A model generated the notes under the pieces. The model was not told the DNA's origin, searched no databases, and was given only the letters and a program-made list of their open reading frames with translations. 64,000 nucleotides of DNA from Cupriavidus sp. MP-37 (GTDB lineage Bacteria; Pseudomonadota; Gammaproteobacteria; Burkholderiales; Burkholderiaceae): contig NZ_CP085344.1 in the NCBI RefSeq assembly GCF_020618415.1, forward strand, positions 3,371,001 through 3,435,000, read 5' to 3'. The position numbers were made by a program, and so were the translations under genes. Position 1 is the stretch's first letter. The number at the start of each line of letters is the position of its first letter. Of this stretch, positions 25,898 through 36,516 are shown one piece after another.

Positions 25898-27763
25898 TCA
25901 CGCTTCGCATACGACCCGATAGCTTACCCCAGGCTCGCCGGCTTGCGCAGCCCGGGCCGCGTCGGCGTCCTGCGGCACGTAGCGCAGCCGGCGCTGGTGG
26001 AACGCCGCCACGGTGCTGCGGTGCGCAATGCTTACGATCGCCGTTTGCGGCAGCTGCTCCACCATCAGCTGGTACATGGCGCGCTCGGTGTCTTCATCCA
26101 GCGCGCTGGTGGCTTCGTCGAGGAACAGGTAGTCGGGCTGCTGCAGCAGCGCGCGCGCAAAGGCCAGGCGCTGCTGCTCGCCCGGCGACAGCCGCAGCGA
26201 CCAGTTGTCGAACACGTCGAGCTGGTCCGCCAGCGCGGCCAGCCGGGTCTGGCGCAGCGCCGCCTGCAGGACCTCCTTGCTGTGCTCGGTGCCGGCGTCC
26301 GGATAGGCCAGCGCATCCGCCAGCGTGCCGATCGGCAGGTAGCTGCGCTGCGGCAGGAACAGCCGGCGCGCGCCTTCCGGCATGGTCACGGTGCCGCTGC
26401 CGTACGGCCAGATCCCGGCCAGCGCGCGGAACAGCACGCTCTTGCCGCAGCCCGACGGGCCGCTGACCAGCCAGCGCTCGCCCGGCGCCACCGCCAGCGA
26501 GAACGGCGCCACCAGCGGCCGCTGCCCCACCGCCGCGCCGCGCGCGGCGCGCACCGGCAAGGCCAGCGCCAAATTGTCGATGGCGATGCCGTCCTGCGGC
26601 TTGCCGTCGTACTCGACCTCGATGTCGCGGCTGCCGTCCTGCGCTGCCTCCTGCCGCTCGGCCACGCGGATGGCTTCCTGGAAATCGATCAGGCGGTTGG
26701 CCGCCGCCTTCCAGCCCACCAGCGTGGCGTAGCTGTCGACAAACCACGACAGCGCGCCCTGCACCTGGCCGAATGCCGAGCTGGTCTGCATCAGCCCGCC
26801 CAGCGTCATCTTGCCCGCGAAGTAGCGCGGCGCCGCCACCAGGATCGGGAAGATGATGGCGAACTGCGCATAGCCGGAACTGACGAAGGTCAGCCGCCGC
26901 GTATAGCGCATCAGCTGGTTCCAGTTGGCGCGGATGCGGTCGAAGCGCGCGCGCAGGCCGGCCTGCTCGGTCGGCTCCCCGCGGTACAGCGCCACCGGCT
27001 CGCTGTTCTCGCGCAGGCGCACCAGCGTGAAACGGAAGTCGGCCTCGTACTGCTCCTGCTGGAAGTTCAGGCCGATCAGCGGGCGGCCGACCACGTGCGC
27101 CACCAGCGAGCCGATCACCGCATAGCCCGCCGCGAACCACACCATATAGCCCGGGATGGTCCACTCGGTGCCGCCCAGCGCGAAGCTGATCGGGCCGGAC
27201 ACGGTCCACAGGATGCCGACGAACGACAGCAGCGTCACCACCGAGTTGAGCAACCCCAGCGACAGCGACAGCGCGCCGTCGGTGAACAGGCGCAGGTCAT
27301 CGGCAATCCGCTGGTCGGGGTTGTCGGTGGCGTGGGTCTGCTCGATGCGGTAGTAGGCCTGGTGCCCGAGCCAGTGCCCCATGAAGCGGCCGGTCATCCA
27401 GGTGCGCCAGCGCATCTGCAGCATCATGGTGTAGTACTGGCGCGAGATCGCCGCGACGATGAAGAACGCCGCGATCCATGAAAAGCGCAGCAGCAGCACC
27501 TTGAACGAGGCATAGTCGCGCTGCTCCAGCGCGTTGTAGAACACCCGGTTCCATTCGTTGAGCAGCACGTTGATATAGACGATGCCCAGGTTGAGCACCA
27601 CCACCAGCGCCAGCAGCCCCAGCCCGGCGAGACGGTCTTCGGATTTCCAGTAGGGCTTGATCAGCGCCCAGGTCGCGCTCATGCGCAGGCGGCTCTGGAT
27701 CTTTAGGGCCCTGGCGGGAACGGCCGGGCCCGGTACGGTGACGGAAGTCGGGGTCGTGGACAT
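25898..27763 (-). CDS. SbmA/YddA-type ABC transporter (fused permease and ATPase)
   Basis: Half-transporter of 621 residues in the ABC_membrane_2/ABCD-like group that includes YddA and BacA relatives. About six transmembrane helices occupy residues 30-330, with the EAA-like region GGLMQTSSAFGQVQGALSWF. The nucleotide-binding domain follows: Walker A GPSGCGKS near 433, signature LSPGEQQRLAFARALL near 533, Walker B YLFLDEATSALDED. A homodimer is expected. The substrate is unknown; the group includes peptide, long-chain acyl or vitamin transporters. Stands alone in a short gap on both sides. Confidence 0.87.
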   Translation of the reverse strand: MSTTPTSVTVPGPAVPARALKIQSRLRMSATWALIKPYWKSEDRLAGLGLLALVVVLNLGIVYINVLLNEWNRVFYNALEQRDYASFKVLLLRFSWIAAFFIVAAISRQYYTMMLQMRWRTWMTGRFMGHWLGHQAYYRIEQTHATDNPDQRIADDLRLFTDGALSLSLGLLNSVVTLLSFVGILWTVSGPISFALGGTEWTIPGYMVWFAAGYAVIGSLVAHVVGRPLIGLNFQQEQYEADFRFTLVRLRENSEPVALYRGEPTEQAGLRARFDRIRANWNQLMRYTRRLTFVSSGYAQFAIIFPILVAAPRYFAGKMTLGGLMQTSSAFGQVQGALSWFVDSYATLVGWKAAANRLIDFQEAIRVAERQEAAQDGSRDIEVEYDGKPQDGIAIDNLALALPVRAARGAAVGQRPLVAPFSLAVAPGERWLVSGPSGCGKSVLFRALAGIWPYGSGTVTMPEGARRLFLPQRSYLPIGTLADALAYPDAGTEHSKEVLQAALRQTRLAALADQLDVFDNWSLRLSPGEQQRLAFARALLQQPDYLFLDEATSALDEDTERAMYQLMVEQLPQTAIVSIAHRSTVAAFHQRRLRYVPQDADAARAAQAGEPGVSYRVVCEA

Positions 27764-27893
27764 AGCGGCAGCTTTGTGGCCCGCCAGCGCGTTCCCTGGC
27801 CGGGCCTGTTGTTCTGGTGCCGCGGCGCAGGCGCGACCGCGGCGGCATCAGCATTCAGACGGTTGCCGGCCGGCGCGGGTTCCGCGCCCGGCC

Positions 27894-28331
27894 TCAGGCG
27901 TCGCCCGCTTCGACCAGTGCAAGCGCCGTGCGCAGCGCCGGCAGCCGGCTGGCCAGCTCCTGCACGCGCGCGGCGTCGGCCGCGCGCTGCGGCGCGGCCC
28001 AGATCGCCTCGGGGAAATGCGTGTCCCAGCGGTAGCGCGGGATGATGTGCCAGTGCAGATGCGGCACCATGTTGCCGAACGCCGCCAGGTTGACCTTGTC
28101 GGGCGTCATCACCTCGCGCACCACGCGCTCGACGCGCGCCACCAGCCGCATCAGCCAGGCCTGGTCGCCCTCGTCCAGGTCGCTAAGCTCGGCCACGTGG
28201 TCGTTCCAGACGATGCGGCAGAAGCCGGGGAAGCGGTCATGCTCGACCAGGATCAGGCGGGCGCGGTCGCCCATCCAGACCAGTTCGCCGCCATCGGTTT
28301 CGCAGAGGGGGCAGTTGGGGGTGCGGGGCAT
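27894..28331 (-). CDS. HIT-family nucleotide hydrolase-like protein
   Basis: Protein of 145 residues with the histidine triad PHLHWHIIPRY near residue 92, preceded by CPLCETDGGELVW at the N-terminus and VEHDRFPGFCRIVW. The triad nucleophile is the central His. HIT proteins hydrolyse nucleotide phosphoramidates or adenylates; the substrate is not assignable. ATG at 28331 is used because the longer frame reads through the palindromic repeat at 28381. Confidence 0.87.
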   Translation of the reverse strand: MPRTPNCPLCETDGGELVWMGDRARLILVEHDRFPGFCRIVWNDHVAELSDLDEGDQAWLMRLVARVERVVREVMTPDKVNLAAFGNMVPHLHWHIIPRYRWDTHFPEAIWAAPQRAADAARVQELASRLPALRTALALVEAGDA

Positions 28332-28380
28332 GGAGGTCCTTTCAGGTGGGAATGCTCGATGCACTCCAAGCCCCCGCTTG

Positions 28381-28512
28381 TTTGCTCCCCTCTCCCGCGA
28401 GCGGGGGAGGGGCGGGGGTGAGGGCGGGCGCCTGCAATAGTGAGAGCCTACGGTATGCCAACGCCTGCCCTCACCCCCTGCCCCTCTCCCACAAGTGGGA
28501 GAGGGGAGCAAA
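28381..28512. repeat. REP/BIME-like palindromic repeat between the HIT and oxidoreductase genes
   Basis: Opens TTTGCTCCCCTCTCCCGCGA with inner GGCGGGGGTGAGGGCGGGCG, about 35 unique bases, then the inverted arm CCTGCCCTCACCCCCTGCCC and ends GGAGAGGGGAGCAAA. Same structure as the copies at 8122 and 37340. Confidence 0.8.
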
Positions 28513-28540
28513 CCGGCGGGGAGTTAAACGTCGTCAGCCT

Positions 28541-31500
28541 TTACACCAGCACCCGCTCGATCCCGCCCGCATTGGCCTTCGCCACATACTCCGGCATCCA
28601 GTTCTCGCCCAGCAGGTGCTTCGCCATCTCGATCACGATGTAGTCCGCCTGCACCGACGCGTCTTCCTTGTAGCGCGACAGGCCCTGCAGGCACGACGGG
28701 CAGCTGGTCAGGATCTTGACGTCGCCGGTGAAGCCGTCGGCGCGCAGCTTGTCGGCGCCCTTGGTCATCTCTTCTTCCTTGCGGAAGCGGACCTGGGTCG
28801 AGATGTCAGGACGCGTCACCGCCAGCGTGCCCGACTCGCCGCAGCAGCGCTCGTTCTTCTCGATCTTGCCCAGGCCGGCGTTGCCGCCCATCAGGTCGTT
28901 GACCAGCTTGGTCGGATCGACCGTCTTGATCGGCGTGTGGCAAGGATCGTGGTACATGTAGCGCGTACCGGTCACGCCTTCCAGCTTGACGCCCTTTTCC
29001 AGCAGGTACTCGTGGATGTCGATGATGCGGCAGCCCGGGAAGATCTTGTCGAATTCATAGCCCGCGAGCTGGTCGTAGCAGGTGCCGCAGCTGACCACCA
29101 CGGTCTTGATGTCGAGGTAGTTCAGCGTGTTGGCGACGCGATGGAACAGCACGCGGTTGTCGGTGACGATCTTCTCGGCCTTGTCGTACTGGCCGTTGCC
29201 GCGCTGCGGATAGCCGCAGCACAGGTAGCCCGGCGGCAGCACGGTCTGCACGCCGACGTGCCACAGCATCGCCTGCGTGGCCAGCCCCACCTGCGAGAAC
29301 AGCCGCTCCGAGCCGCAGCCCGGGAAGTAGAACACCGCTTCCGTTTCCGGCGTGGTCGCCTTCGGGTCGCGGATGATCGGCACGATCTCGTTGTCTTCGA
29401 TGTCGAGCAGCGCGCGCGCGGTCTTCTTGGGCAGGTTGCCCGGCATCTTCTTGTTGATGAAGTGGATCACCTGCTCGCGCACCGGCGGCTTGCCCACCGT
29501 CGCGGGCGGATGCGCGGTCTGCTTCTTCGCGATCTTCTTCAGTACGTCGTTGCCCAGGCGCTGCGCCTTGTAGCCCCAGTCGATCATGACCTTGCGGGTC
29601 AGGTTGATGGTCTCGGGGTTGGTGGCGTTGAGGAAGAACATCGACGCCGCGGTGCCGGGGTTGAACTTCTTCTGCCCCATCTTGCGCAGCAGGTTGCGCA
29701 TGTTCATCGACACGTCGCCGAAGTCGATCTTGACCGGGCACGGCGTCACGCACTTGTGGCACACGGTGCAGTGGTCGGCCACGTCTGAGAACTCGTCCCA
29801 GTGCTTGACCGAGATGCCGCGGCGGGTCTGCTCTTCGTACAGGAAGGCCTCGACCAGCAGCGAGGTTGCCAGGATCTTGTTGCGCGGGCTGTACAGCAGG
29901 TTGGCGCGCGGCACGTGGGTGGCGCACACCGGCTTGCACTTGCCGCAGCGCAGGCAGTCCTTGACGCTTTCGGCAATGGCGCCGATGTCGCTCTGCTGCA
30001 TGATCAGCGACTCGTGCCCCATCAGCCCGAACGACGGCGTATAGGCGTTGCGCAGGTCGGCGCCGGGCAGCAGCTTGCCCTTGTTGAAGCGGCCCTGCGG
30101 GTCGACCTTCTGCTTGTAGGCGCGGAAGTCGCCGATCTCTTCCTCGGTCAGGAATTCCAGCTTGGTGATGCCGATGCCGTGCTCGCCCGAGATCACCCCG
30201 TCCAGCGAACGCGCCAGGTCCATGATGCGGGCCACCGCGCGGTGCGCGTCCTGCAGCATGTCGTAGTCGTCGGAGTTGACCGGGATATTGGTGTGCACGT
30301 TGCCGTCGCCGGCGTGCATGTGCAGCGCGACGAAGACGCGGCCGCGCAGCACCTGCTTGTGGATCTTCTGCGCCTCGTCGAGGATCGGCTTGAATTCGCC
30401 GCCGTTGAAGATCTTGCGCAGCTCGGCGCGGATCTCGGTCTTCCACGAGACGCGGATGGTGCGGTCCTGCAGCAGGTGGAACACGGTGGCGTCCGGCTGC
30501 TGCTGCAGCCGCGCCTCGAACTCCTGCCCCAGCAGTCCCAGCCCGTGCCCGATCAGCGAGGCCTTGGCCCGCGCCAGCGGCGTGTCGAGGTGGTCTTGCA
30601 GGTAGCGCCAGCGCGCGCGGATCTCGCGCAGCAGCGTCAGCGCGTGCTGCACGCGGTCTTCCAGCAGCTCGGCGCTGGGGATCTCGTTGGCGTCGTCGCT
30701 GCGGCCCAGCGGCAGGTTGCCGCGCGCGAAGAACGCTTCGAGCGTATCGACCAGCTGCAGCTTGCTCTTGATCGACAGCTCGATATTGATGCGCTCGATG
30801 CCGTCGGTGTACTCGCCCATGCGGTTGAGCGGGATCACCACGTCTTCGTTGATCTTGAAGGCGTTGGTGTGCTTGGCGATGGCGGCGGTGCGCGAGCGGT
30901 CGAGCCAGAACTTCTTGCGGGCCTCGGGGCTGACGGCGATAAAGCCTTCGCCGCTCTTGCCGTTGGCCATGCGGATCACTTCCGAGGTGGCGCGCGCCAC
31001 GGCGTCTTCATCGTCGCCGACGATATCGCCGATCAGCACCATCTTCGGGAAGGCGTTGCGCTTGCTCTTGGTAGCGTAGCCGACCGCGCGCAGGTAGCGC
31101 TCGTCCAGGTGCTCGAGGCCGGCGAGGATGGCGCCGCCCGGCTTTTTGGTCTCGGCGTCGAGGAAGTCCTTGATCTCGACGATGCTGGGGATGGCGTCGC
31201 GCGCCTGGCCGAAGAACTCCAGGCACACGGTGCGGATATGCTTCGGCATGCGGTGCAGGATCCAGCGCGCGCTGGTGATGATGCCGTCGCAGCCTTCCTT
31301 CTGCACGCCCGGCAGGCCGGCCAGGAATTTGTCGGTGACGTCCTTGCCCAGGCCTTCCTTGCGGAACTTGCGGCCCTCGATGGCGAGCGTCTCGGTGCGC
31401 AGCACCTTCTCGCCCGGGGCGCGGTTGCCGTCCGACCACTTCAGTTCGAAGGTGGCCACCGGCACGTCGTGGATCTTGCCCAGGTTGTGGTCCAGCCGGG

Positions 31501-32515
31501 TGATTTCCAGCCAGTTGCCTTCCGGGTCCACCATGCGCCACCAGGCCAGGTTGTCGAGCGCGGTGCCCCACAGCACGGCCTTCTTGCCGCCGGCGTTCAT
31601 GGCAACGTTGCCGCCGATGCAAGAGGCGTCGATCGAAGTCGGGTCCACGGCGAACACCAGCCCGGCCCTGTCGGCGGCATCGGCGACGCGGCGCGTCACC
31701 ACGCCGGCGCCGGAGAAGATGGTCGCGACCTTGTGCGACACGCCCGGCAGGTCGGTCTGCTCGACCGGCCCCAGCTGCTCGAGCTTCTCGGTATTGATCA
31801 CCGCGCTCATCGGCGTCAGCGGCACGGCGCCGCCGGTGTAGCCGGTGCCGCCCCCGCGCGGGATGATGGTCAGGCCCAGCTCGAAGCAACCCTTGACCAG
31901 GCCGGCGATCTCTTCCTCGGTATCCGGGGTCAGGACGACGAACGGGTACTCGACCCGCCAGTCGGTGGCATCGGTCACGTGCGACACGCGCGACAGGCCA
32001 TCGAACTTGATGTTGTCCTTCTGCGTGACGCGGCCCAGCACGCGCTGCGCGCGCTTGCGCAGGTCGTAGGCGGCGGCGAATTCGTTCTTGAAGTCCTCGA
32101 TCGCCTGCTTGGCGAACGCCACCAGCTGCTCCACACGGTGCGAGCGGTCCTCGGCGGCGGGCTCGGCGTGCTCGGCACGGTCGGCGGCGCGGCGCTTTTC
32201 GATCTCGTTCAGGCGGTGGTGCAGCGCGCTCACCAGCATCTGGCGGCGCTTGGGATTTTCCAGCAGGTCGTCCTGCAGGTACGGGTTGCGGCGCACCACC
32301 CAGATATCGCCCAGCACCTCGTACAGCATGCGGGCCGAGCGGCCGGTGCGGCGCTCGCTGCGCAGCTCGTCCAGGATGCGCCAGGCTTCTTCGCCGAGCA
32401 GCCGGATGACAATCTCGCGGTCCGAGAACGACGTGTAGTTATAGGGGATTTCACGCAGGCGCGGCGGGGCGTCCTGCGCGGCGAGCTTGGCGTCGAGCAC
32501 GAGTGGGGCGTTCAT
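28541..32515 (-). CDS. Large FAD/Fe-S oxidoreductase (DUF3683, FAD_binding_4, 4Fe-4S, CCG domains)
   Basis: Single chain of 1324 residues. DUF3683 (about 1-130) is followed by a PCMH-type FAD domain with [14 protein letters not shown] near 220-235 and a FAD-oxidase C-terminal domain with [14 protein letters not shown] near 745. Two ferredoxin-like motifs follow: [11 protein letters not shown] (about 853-863) and [11 protein letters not shown] (about 912). At the end are two CCG cysteine-rich domains (PGCGSERLF near 1063, [26 protein letters not shown] near 1222). The layout equals GlcD plus GlcF fused, so a lactate, glycolate or other 2-hydroxyacid dehydrogenase passing electrons to quinone is likely. 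The substrate is open. Confidence 0.88.
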   Translation of the reverse strand: MNAPLVLDAKLAAQDAPPRLREIPYNYTSFSDREIVIRLLGEEAWRILDELRSERRTGRSARMLYEVLGDIWVVRRNPYLQDDLLENPKRRQMLVSALHHRLNEIEKRRAADRAEHAEPAAEDRSHRVEQLVAFAKQAIEDFKNEFAAAYDLRKRAQRVLGRVTQKDNIKFDGLSRVSHVTDATDWRVEYPFVVLTPDTEEEIAGLVKGCFELGLTIIPRGGGTGYTGGAVPLTPMSAVINTEKLEQLGPVEQTDLPGVSHKVATIFSGAGVVTRRVADAADRAGLVFAVDPTSIDASCIGGNVAMNAGGKKAVLWGTALDNLAWWRMVDPEGNWLEITRLDHNLGKIHDVPVATFELKWSDGNRAPGEKVLRTETLAIEGRKFRKEGLGKDVTDKFLAGLPGVQKEGCDGIITSARWILHRMPKHIRTVCLEFFGQARDAIPSIVEIKDFLDAETKKPGGAILAGLEHLDERYLRAVGYATKSKRNAFPKMVLIGDIVGDDEDAVARATSEVIRMANGKSGEGFIAVSPEARKKFWLDRSRTAAIAKHTNAFKINEDVVIPLNRMGEYTDGIERINIELSIKSKLQLVDTLEAFFARGNLPLGRSDDANEIPSAELLEDRVQHALTLLREIRARWRYLQDHLDTPLARAKASLIGHGLGLLGQEFEARLQQQPDATVFHLLQDRTIRVSWKTEIRAELRKIFNGGEFKPILDEAQKIHKQVLRGRVFVALHMHAGDGNVHTNIPVNSDDYDMLQDAHRAVARIMDLARSLDGVISGEHGIGITKLEFLTEEEIGDFRAYKQKVDPQGRFNKGKLLPGADLRNAYTPSFGLMGHESLIMQQSDIGAIAESVKDCLRCGKCKPVCATHVPRANLLYSPRNKILATSLLVEAFLYEEQTRRGISVKHWDEFSDVADHCTVCHKCVTPCPVKIDFGDVSMNMRNLLRKMGQKKFNPGTAASMFFLNATNPETINLTRKVMIDWGYKAQRLGNDVLKKIAKKQTAHPPATVGKPPVREQVIHFINKKMPGNLPKKTARALLDIEDNEIVPIIRDPKATTPETEAVFYFPGCGSERLFSQVGLATQAMLWHVGVQTVLPPGYLCCGYPQRGNGQYDKAEKIVTDNRVLFHRVANTLNYLDIKTVVVSCGTCYDQLAGYEFDKIFPGCRIIDIHEYLLEKGVKLEGVTGTRYMYHDPCHTPIKTVDPTKLVNDLMGGNAGLGKIEKNERCCGESGTLAVTRPDISTQVRFRKEEEMTKGADKLRADGFTGDVKILTSCPSCLQGLSRYKEDASVQADYIVIEMAKHLLGENWMPEYVAKANAGGIERVLV

Positions 32516-32697
32516 TGGGGGGACCGCTTCCTGCTGCGCACGGGGACAGTGCGCGAATCGTTCAGTAAAGGGCGATTGTACTGCAAGCCCTGCTTTCGCC
32601 GCACCGCAGCATGACGGAATCCTTGTCGGAACAAGGGATTAGCGCCTTTCCGGGGCGCCGGATGCGCCTCGCAAAAGGCGCCGGCGCTGGCCGGGAA

Positions 32698-33276
32698 TCA
32701 GAACCAGGCCTTCACCGTGTGCGCAATGTTCTGCCAGAAAGTGTCCGGGATCCACATCAGCCCGGCGGTCATGACCAGGTAGCGCAGGAACTTGCCGACC
32801 GCCATCCAGGCCAGGCTGGGCCAGAACGACAGCCGCAGCCAGCCCGCCAAAGTGCACAACGGATCACCCACGCCCGGCAGCCACGACAGCAGCAGCGTGG
32901 GCGGGCCCAGCCGCCGCATCCAGCGGAAGTAGCGCACATCGAGCTTGGGCTTGGGCGGCTTGCGCGCGTGGGCACGGTGCTCCAGGTGTTCGGCCTCGTG
33001 TTCGCGCGCGCGGCGCCGCTTGTGGTAGCGCACCAGCGCCAGCTTGGCGGCGTAGCCCAGCCACCAGTCGATCGCGCCGCCAACGGTATTGCCGGCGGTG
33101 GCCACCAGGATCGCCGGCCAGAACATCTGCGGATTGAGCTTGACGTAGCCGAACACGGCGGGCTCGGAGCCGAGCGGCAGCAAGGTGGCCGACACCAGGC
33201 TGACCACGAAGATCGCGGGCAGGCCTACCTTGGGCAAGGCAATGGTTTCAAACAGCCAGTCGAAGAAGGCTTCCAT
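32698..33276 (-). CDS. YqaA-type DedA-superfamily membrane protein
   Basis: Inner-membrane protein of 192 residues with about five hydrophobic segments. N-terminal VSATLLPLGSEPAVFGYV and the glycine-rich ATAGNTVGGAIDWWLGY are YqaA/SNARE-associated landmarks; SWLPGVGDPLCTLAGWLRL near 130 is the conserved proline/glycine region. A charged loop (about 84-112, HKRRRAREHEAEHLEHRAHA) separates them. Function unproven; related DedA proteins flip lipid carriers or phospholipids. Stands 182 bp past the start of the large oxidoreductase on the same strand. Confidence 0.83.
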   Translation of the reverse strand: MEAFFDWLFETIALPKVGLPAIFVVSLVSATLLPLGSEPAVFGYVKLNPQMFWPAILVATAGNTVGGAIDWWLGYAAKLALVRYHKRRRAREHEAEHLEHRAHARKPPKPKLDVRYFRWMRRLGPPTLLLSWLPGVGDPLCTLAGWLRLSFWPSLAWMAVGKFLRYLVMTAGLMWIPDTFWQNIAHTVKAWF

Positions 33277-33596
33277 GTAGGGGGACAGGGCCGGTGGCGC
33301 GGCTCATTCTAGCGGGCCGTGCCCCAAACGGGGCGCGGGCAAACCACATGGCACCTGTGCGGGATTTGTGATTAACTGTTAGAGCCTGTCGCGGCCAAAC
33401 GTTCGCCGGCCGTGCCGATGCGCCGGCCGCAAGGTTCGCTGGCGCACCAACAGCAGTTGCAGCGGCAGCACCAATATCACGAATTAGCCGTCCTATAGCC
33501 GTCTTAAGCGGCAGTACCGCGTCGTGGCCAGTCCCGCGCAGTTGCCTTGGGGATCTGGGTATTGGTCATGCGCGTCCACCCCACATGGAGACAAGC
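33277..33596. other. Divergent intergenic region before the molybdenum hydroxylase operon
   Basis: 320 bp between the YqaA gene and the plus-strand hydroxylase operon. No gene, palindrome or clear promoter pair was found. AT-richer DNA around 33365-33385 and 33470-33510 is the most likely place for the operon promoter. Confidence 0.5.
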
Positions 33597-34094
33597 ATGG
33601 CGATTCCGATCCGCCTGACGGTCAACGGCAAGCCCGTTGACGCGCAGGTAGAACCCAACACCCTCCTGGTCCAGTTCCTGCGCGAACAGCTGCGCCTGAC
33701 CGGCACCCACGTCGGCTGCGACACCGCGCAATGCGGCGCCTGCACGGTCCACCTGGACGGCCGCGCGGTCAAGTCGTGCAACATCCTGGCGCTGCAGGCG
33801 GACGGCGCCACCGTGACCACCATCGAAGGACTCGCCGGCGACCAGGCCGGCAACGGCCTGCACCCGATGCAGGAAGCCTTCCGCGAATGCCACGGGCTGC
33901 AATGCGGCTTCTGCACGCCGGGCATGGTGATGAGCGCGACCGCGCTGGTCCGGCAGCATCCCGATGCCGACGCCGCCACCATCCGCGCCCACCTGGAAGG
34001 CAACCTGTGCCGCTGCACGGGCTACCACAACATCGTGCGTGCGGTGCAGCAGGGCCAGGCGGCCATGCAGGGCACCGCCGCCAGCGCGGAATAA
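33597..34094 (+). CDS. coxS: Molybdenum hydroxylase small subunit (2 x [2Fe-2S]), CoxS-like
   Basis: Iron-sulfur subunit of 165 residues that moves electrons between the molybdenum site and FAD. The plant-type cluster is bound by Cys41, Cys46, Cys49 and Cys61 ([13 protein letters not shown]), the second cluster by Cys103, Cys106, Cys138 and Cys140 (QCGFCTPGM and CRCTGYHN). All eight are present. ATG at 33597 is chosen over 33585 because GGAGAC precedes it at good distance. First gene of the operon, followed 13 bp later by the large subunit. Confidence 0.92.
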   Translation: MAIPIRLTVNGKPVDAQVEPNTLLVQFLREQLRLTGTHVGCDTAQCGACTVHLDGRAVKSCNILALQADGATVTTIEGLAGDQAGNGLHPMQEAFRECHGLQCGFCTPGMVMSATALVRQHPDADAATIRAHLEGNLCRCTGYHNIVRAVQQGQAAMQGTAASAE

Positions 34095-34107
34095 GGGGGG
34101 ACCGGCC

Positions 34108-36489
34108 ATGAACGCACCCGAGAACCAACGCCTGGTCGGCGCCTCCGTCAAGCGCAAGGAAGACTACCGCTACCTGACCGGCAACGGCCAGTACACCGAC
34201 GACATCGTGCTGCCGCAGCAGAGCTACGGGTACTTCCTGCGCTCGCCGCACGCGCACGCGCGCATCCGCGCCATCGACACGAGCGCGGCGCAAGCCGCGC
34301 CCGGCGTGATCGCCGTGCTGACCGGTGCCGAGCTGGCCGCCGACAAGGTCGGCGGGCTGCCCTGCGGCTGGCTGATCCACAGCATCGACGGCACGCCGAT
34401 GAAAGAGCCGCCGCACCCGGTGATCGCCCACGACAAGGTGCGCCACGTCGGCGACCAGGTGGCGCTGGTGATTGCCGAGACCTTGCAGCAGGCGCGCGAC
34501 GCCGCCGAGCAGATCGACGTCGACTACGAAGAGCTGCCGGCCGTGGTCAGCGCGGCCGATGCCGCGTCGGCGTCGACGCTGGTGCACGACGACGTGCCGG
34601 CCAACACCTGCTACACCTGGGGCCACGGCGACAAGGCCGCCACCGACGCCGCCTTCGCCAGGGCCGCGCACGTGACCACGCTGGAGATCGTCAACAACCG
34701 GCTGATTCCCAACGCGATCGAACCGCGCGCGGTCAACGCCAGCTACACGCGCCAGGACGACAGCTATACCGTCTACGTGGCCAGCCAGAACCCGCACGTC
34801 GAGCGCCTGCTGATGGGCGCGTTCGTGCTGGGGCTGCCGGAATCGCGGCTGCGCATCATCGCGCCCGATGTCGGCGGCGGCTTCGGCTCCAAGATCTTCC
34901 TGTACCCGGAAGACGTGGCGCTGACCTGGGCGTCGAAGAAGATCGGCCGGCCGGTCAAGTGGACGGCGGACCGCTCCGAATCGTTCCTGACCGATGCGCA
35001 CGGCCGCGACCACGTGACCAAGGCCGAGCTGGCGCTCGACGCCGACGGCAAGTTCCTGGCGCTGCGGGTGCATACGGTCGCCAATATGGGCGCCTACCTG
35101 TCGACCTTCGCCAGCAGCGTGCCGACCATCCTCTATGCGACGCTGCTGGCCGGCCAGTACGCCACCCCGGCGATCTATGCGGAAGTCAAGGCGGTGTTCA
35201 CCAACACCGCGCCGGTCGATGCCTACCGCGGCGCGGGGCGGCCCGAGGCCACCTTCGTGGTCGAGCGCCTGGTCGAAACCGCCGCGCGCGAGCTGAACCT
35301 CGATCCGGCCGAACTGCGCCGCAAGAACTTCATCCGCCAGTTCCCGTACGCGACCCCGGTGGGCCTGACCTACGACACCGGCGACTACGAGCCCTGCCTG
35401 GCGCGCGCGCAGGAGCTGGCCGACGTCAAGGGTTTCCCGGCCCGGCGCGAGGAAGCGAAGCAGCGCGGCAAGCTGCGCGGCCTCGGTTATTCGTGCTACA
35501 TCGAGGCGTGCGGGCTGGCACCGTCGAACATCGCCGGCGCGCTCGGCGCGCGCGCGGGCCTGTTCGAGGTGGGCGAGATCCGCGTGCACCCGACCGGCAC
35601 GGTGACGGTCTTCACCGGCTCGCACAGCCACGGCCAGGGGCACGAGACCACCTTCGCGCAGGTGGTGGCCGACCGCCTCGGGCTGCAGCTCGACCAGGTC
35701 GAGATCGTGCACGGCGACACCGGGCGCGTGCCGTTCGGCATGGGCACCTATGGCTCGCGCTCGCTGGCGGTGGGCGGCTCGGCCATCGTCAAGGCGCTCG
35801 ACAAGATCGAGGCCAAGGCCAAGAAGATCGCCGCGCACCTGCTGGAGGCGTCGGACAGCGACATCGAGTTCAGCAACGGCGTGTTCCGCGTCGCCGGCAC
35901 CGACCGCACCAAGACCTTCGGCGAGGTGGCGCTGAGCGCCTACGTGCCGCACAACTACCCGCTCGACAAGCTCGAGCCGGGCCTGAACGAGAACGCGTTC
36001 TACGACCCGACCAACTTTACCTACCCGTCCGGCGCCTATGTGTGCGAGGTCGAGGTCGATCCCGACACCGGCGCGTCGCAGGTGGTCAAGTTCACCGCGG
36101 TCGACGACTTCGGCAACATCATCAACCCGATGATCGTCGAGGGCCAGGTGCACGGCGGCATCGGCCAGGGGCTGGGCCAGGCCATGCTGGAGCAGTGCGT
36201 CTACGACAACGACAGCGGCCAGCTGCTGACCGGCTCGTACATGGACTACGCCATGCCGCGCGCCGGCGACCTGCCCGACTTCACCGTCGAGACCGCCAGC
36301 GGCACGCCGTGCACGCACAACCCGCTGGGCGTGAAAGGCTGTGGCGAGGCCGGCGCGATCGGCTCGCCGCCGGCGTTCATCAACGCGCTGGTCGACGCGC
36401 TGTCGCCGCTCGGCGTGAAGGACGTGCAGATGCCCGCCACGCCGCATCGCGTGTGGCAGGCGATCCAGGCCGCGCAGGCCCGGCCGTGA
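34108..36489 (+). CDS. coxL: Molybdenum hydroxylase large subunit, CoxL form II
   Basis: Catalytic subunit of 793 residues carrying molybdopterin cytosine dinucleotide. Visible landmarks are [14 protein letters not shown] near 255, the active-site loop AYRGAGR at 372-378, [12 protein letters not shown] near 510, and the catalytic Glu in [13 protein letters not shown] near the C-terminus. True (form I) CO dehydrogenase has AYXCSFR with a copper-binding cysteine in that loop. This protein has the form-II loop without it, so CO oxidation is unlikely and another aldehyde, purine or aromatic substrate is probable. Start ATG 34108 follows AAGGGGGG. Confidence 0.93.
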   Translation: MNAPENQRLVGASVKRKEDYRYLTGNGQYTDDIVLPQQSYGYFLRSPHAHARIRAIDTSAAQAAPGVIAVLTGAELAADKVGGLPCGWLIHSIDGTPMKEPPHPVIAHDKVRHVGDQVALVIAETLQQARDAAEQIDVDYEELPAVVSAADAASASTLVHDDVPANTCYTWGHGDKAATDAAFARAAHVTTLEIVNNRLIPNAIEPRAVNASYTRQDDSYTVYVASQNPHVERLLMGAFVLGLPESRLRIIAPDVGGGFGSKIFLYPEDVALTWASKKIGRPVKWTADRSESFLTDAHGRDHVTKAELALDADGKFLALRVHTVANMGAYLSTFASSVPTILYATLLAGQYATPAIYAEVKAVFTNTAPVDAYRGAGRPEATFVVERLVETAARELNLDPAELRRKNFIRQFPYATPVGLTYDTGDYEPCLARAQELADVKGFPARREEAKQRGKLRGLGYSCYIEACGLAPSNIAGALGARAGLFEVGEIRVHPTGTVTVFTGSHSHGQGHETTFAQVVADRLGLQLDQVEIVHGDTGRVPFGMGTYGSRSLAVGGSAIVKALDKIEAKAKKIAAHLLEASDSDIEFSNGVFRVAGTDRTKTFGEVALSAYVPHNYPLDKLEPGLNENAFYDPTNFTYPSGAYVCEVEVDPDTGASQVVKFTAVDDFGNIINPMIVEGQVHGGIGQGLGQAMLEQCVYDNDSGQLLTGSYMDYAMPRAGDLPDFTVETASGTPCTHNPLGVKGCGEAGAIGSPPAFINALVDALSPLGVKDVQMPATPHRVWQAIQAAQARP

Positions 36490-36516
36490 TCCAACCGCAC
36501 CGCAAAGGAAACCGAC

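Noticed and set aside
29801..32614. 937-codon plus-strand frame opposite the FAD/Fe-S oxidoreductase
   Set aside because: Shadow frame; conserved FAD and Fe-S motifs are in the minus-strand gene.
34108..36489. Annotation as true CO dehydrogenase
   Set aside because: The copper-ligand cysteine loop of form I is absent; AYRGAGR marks form II.
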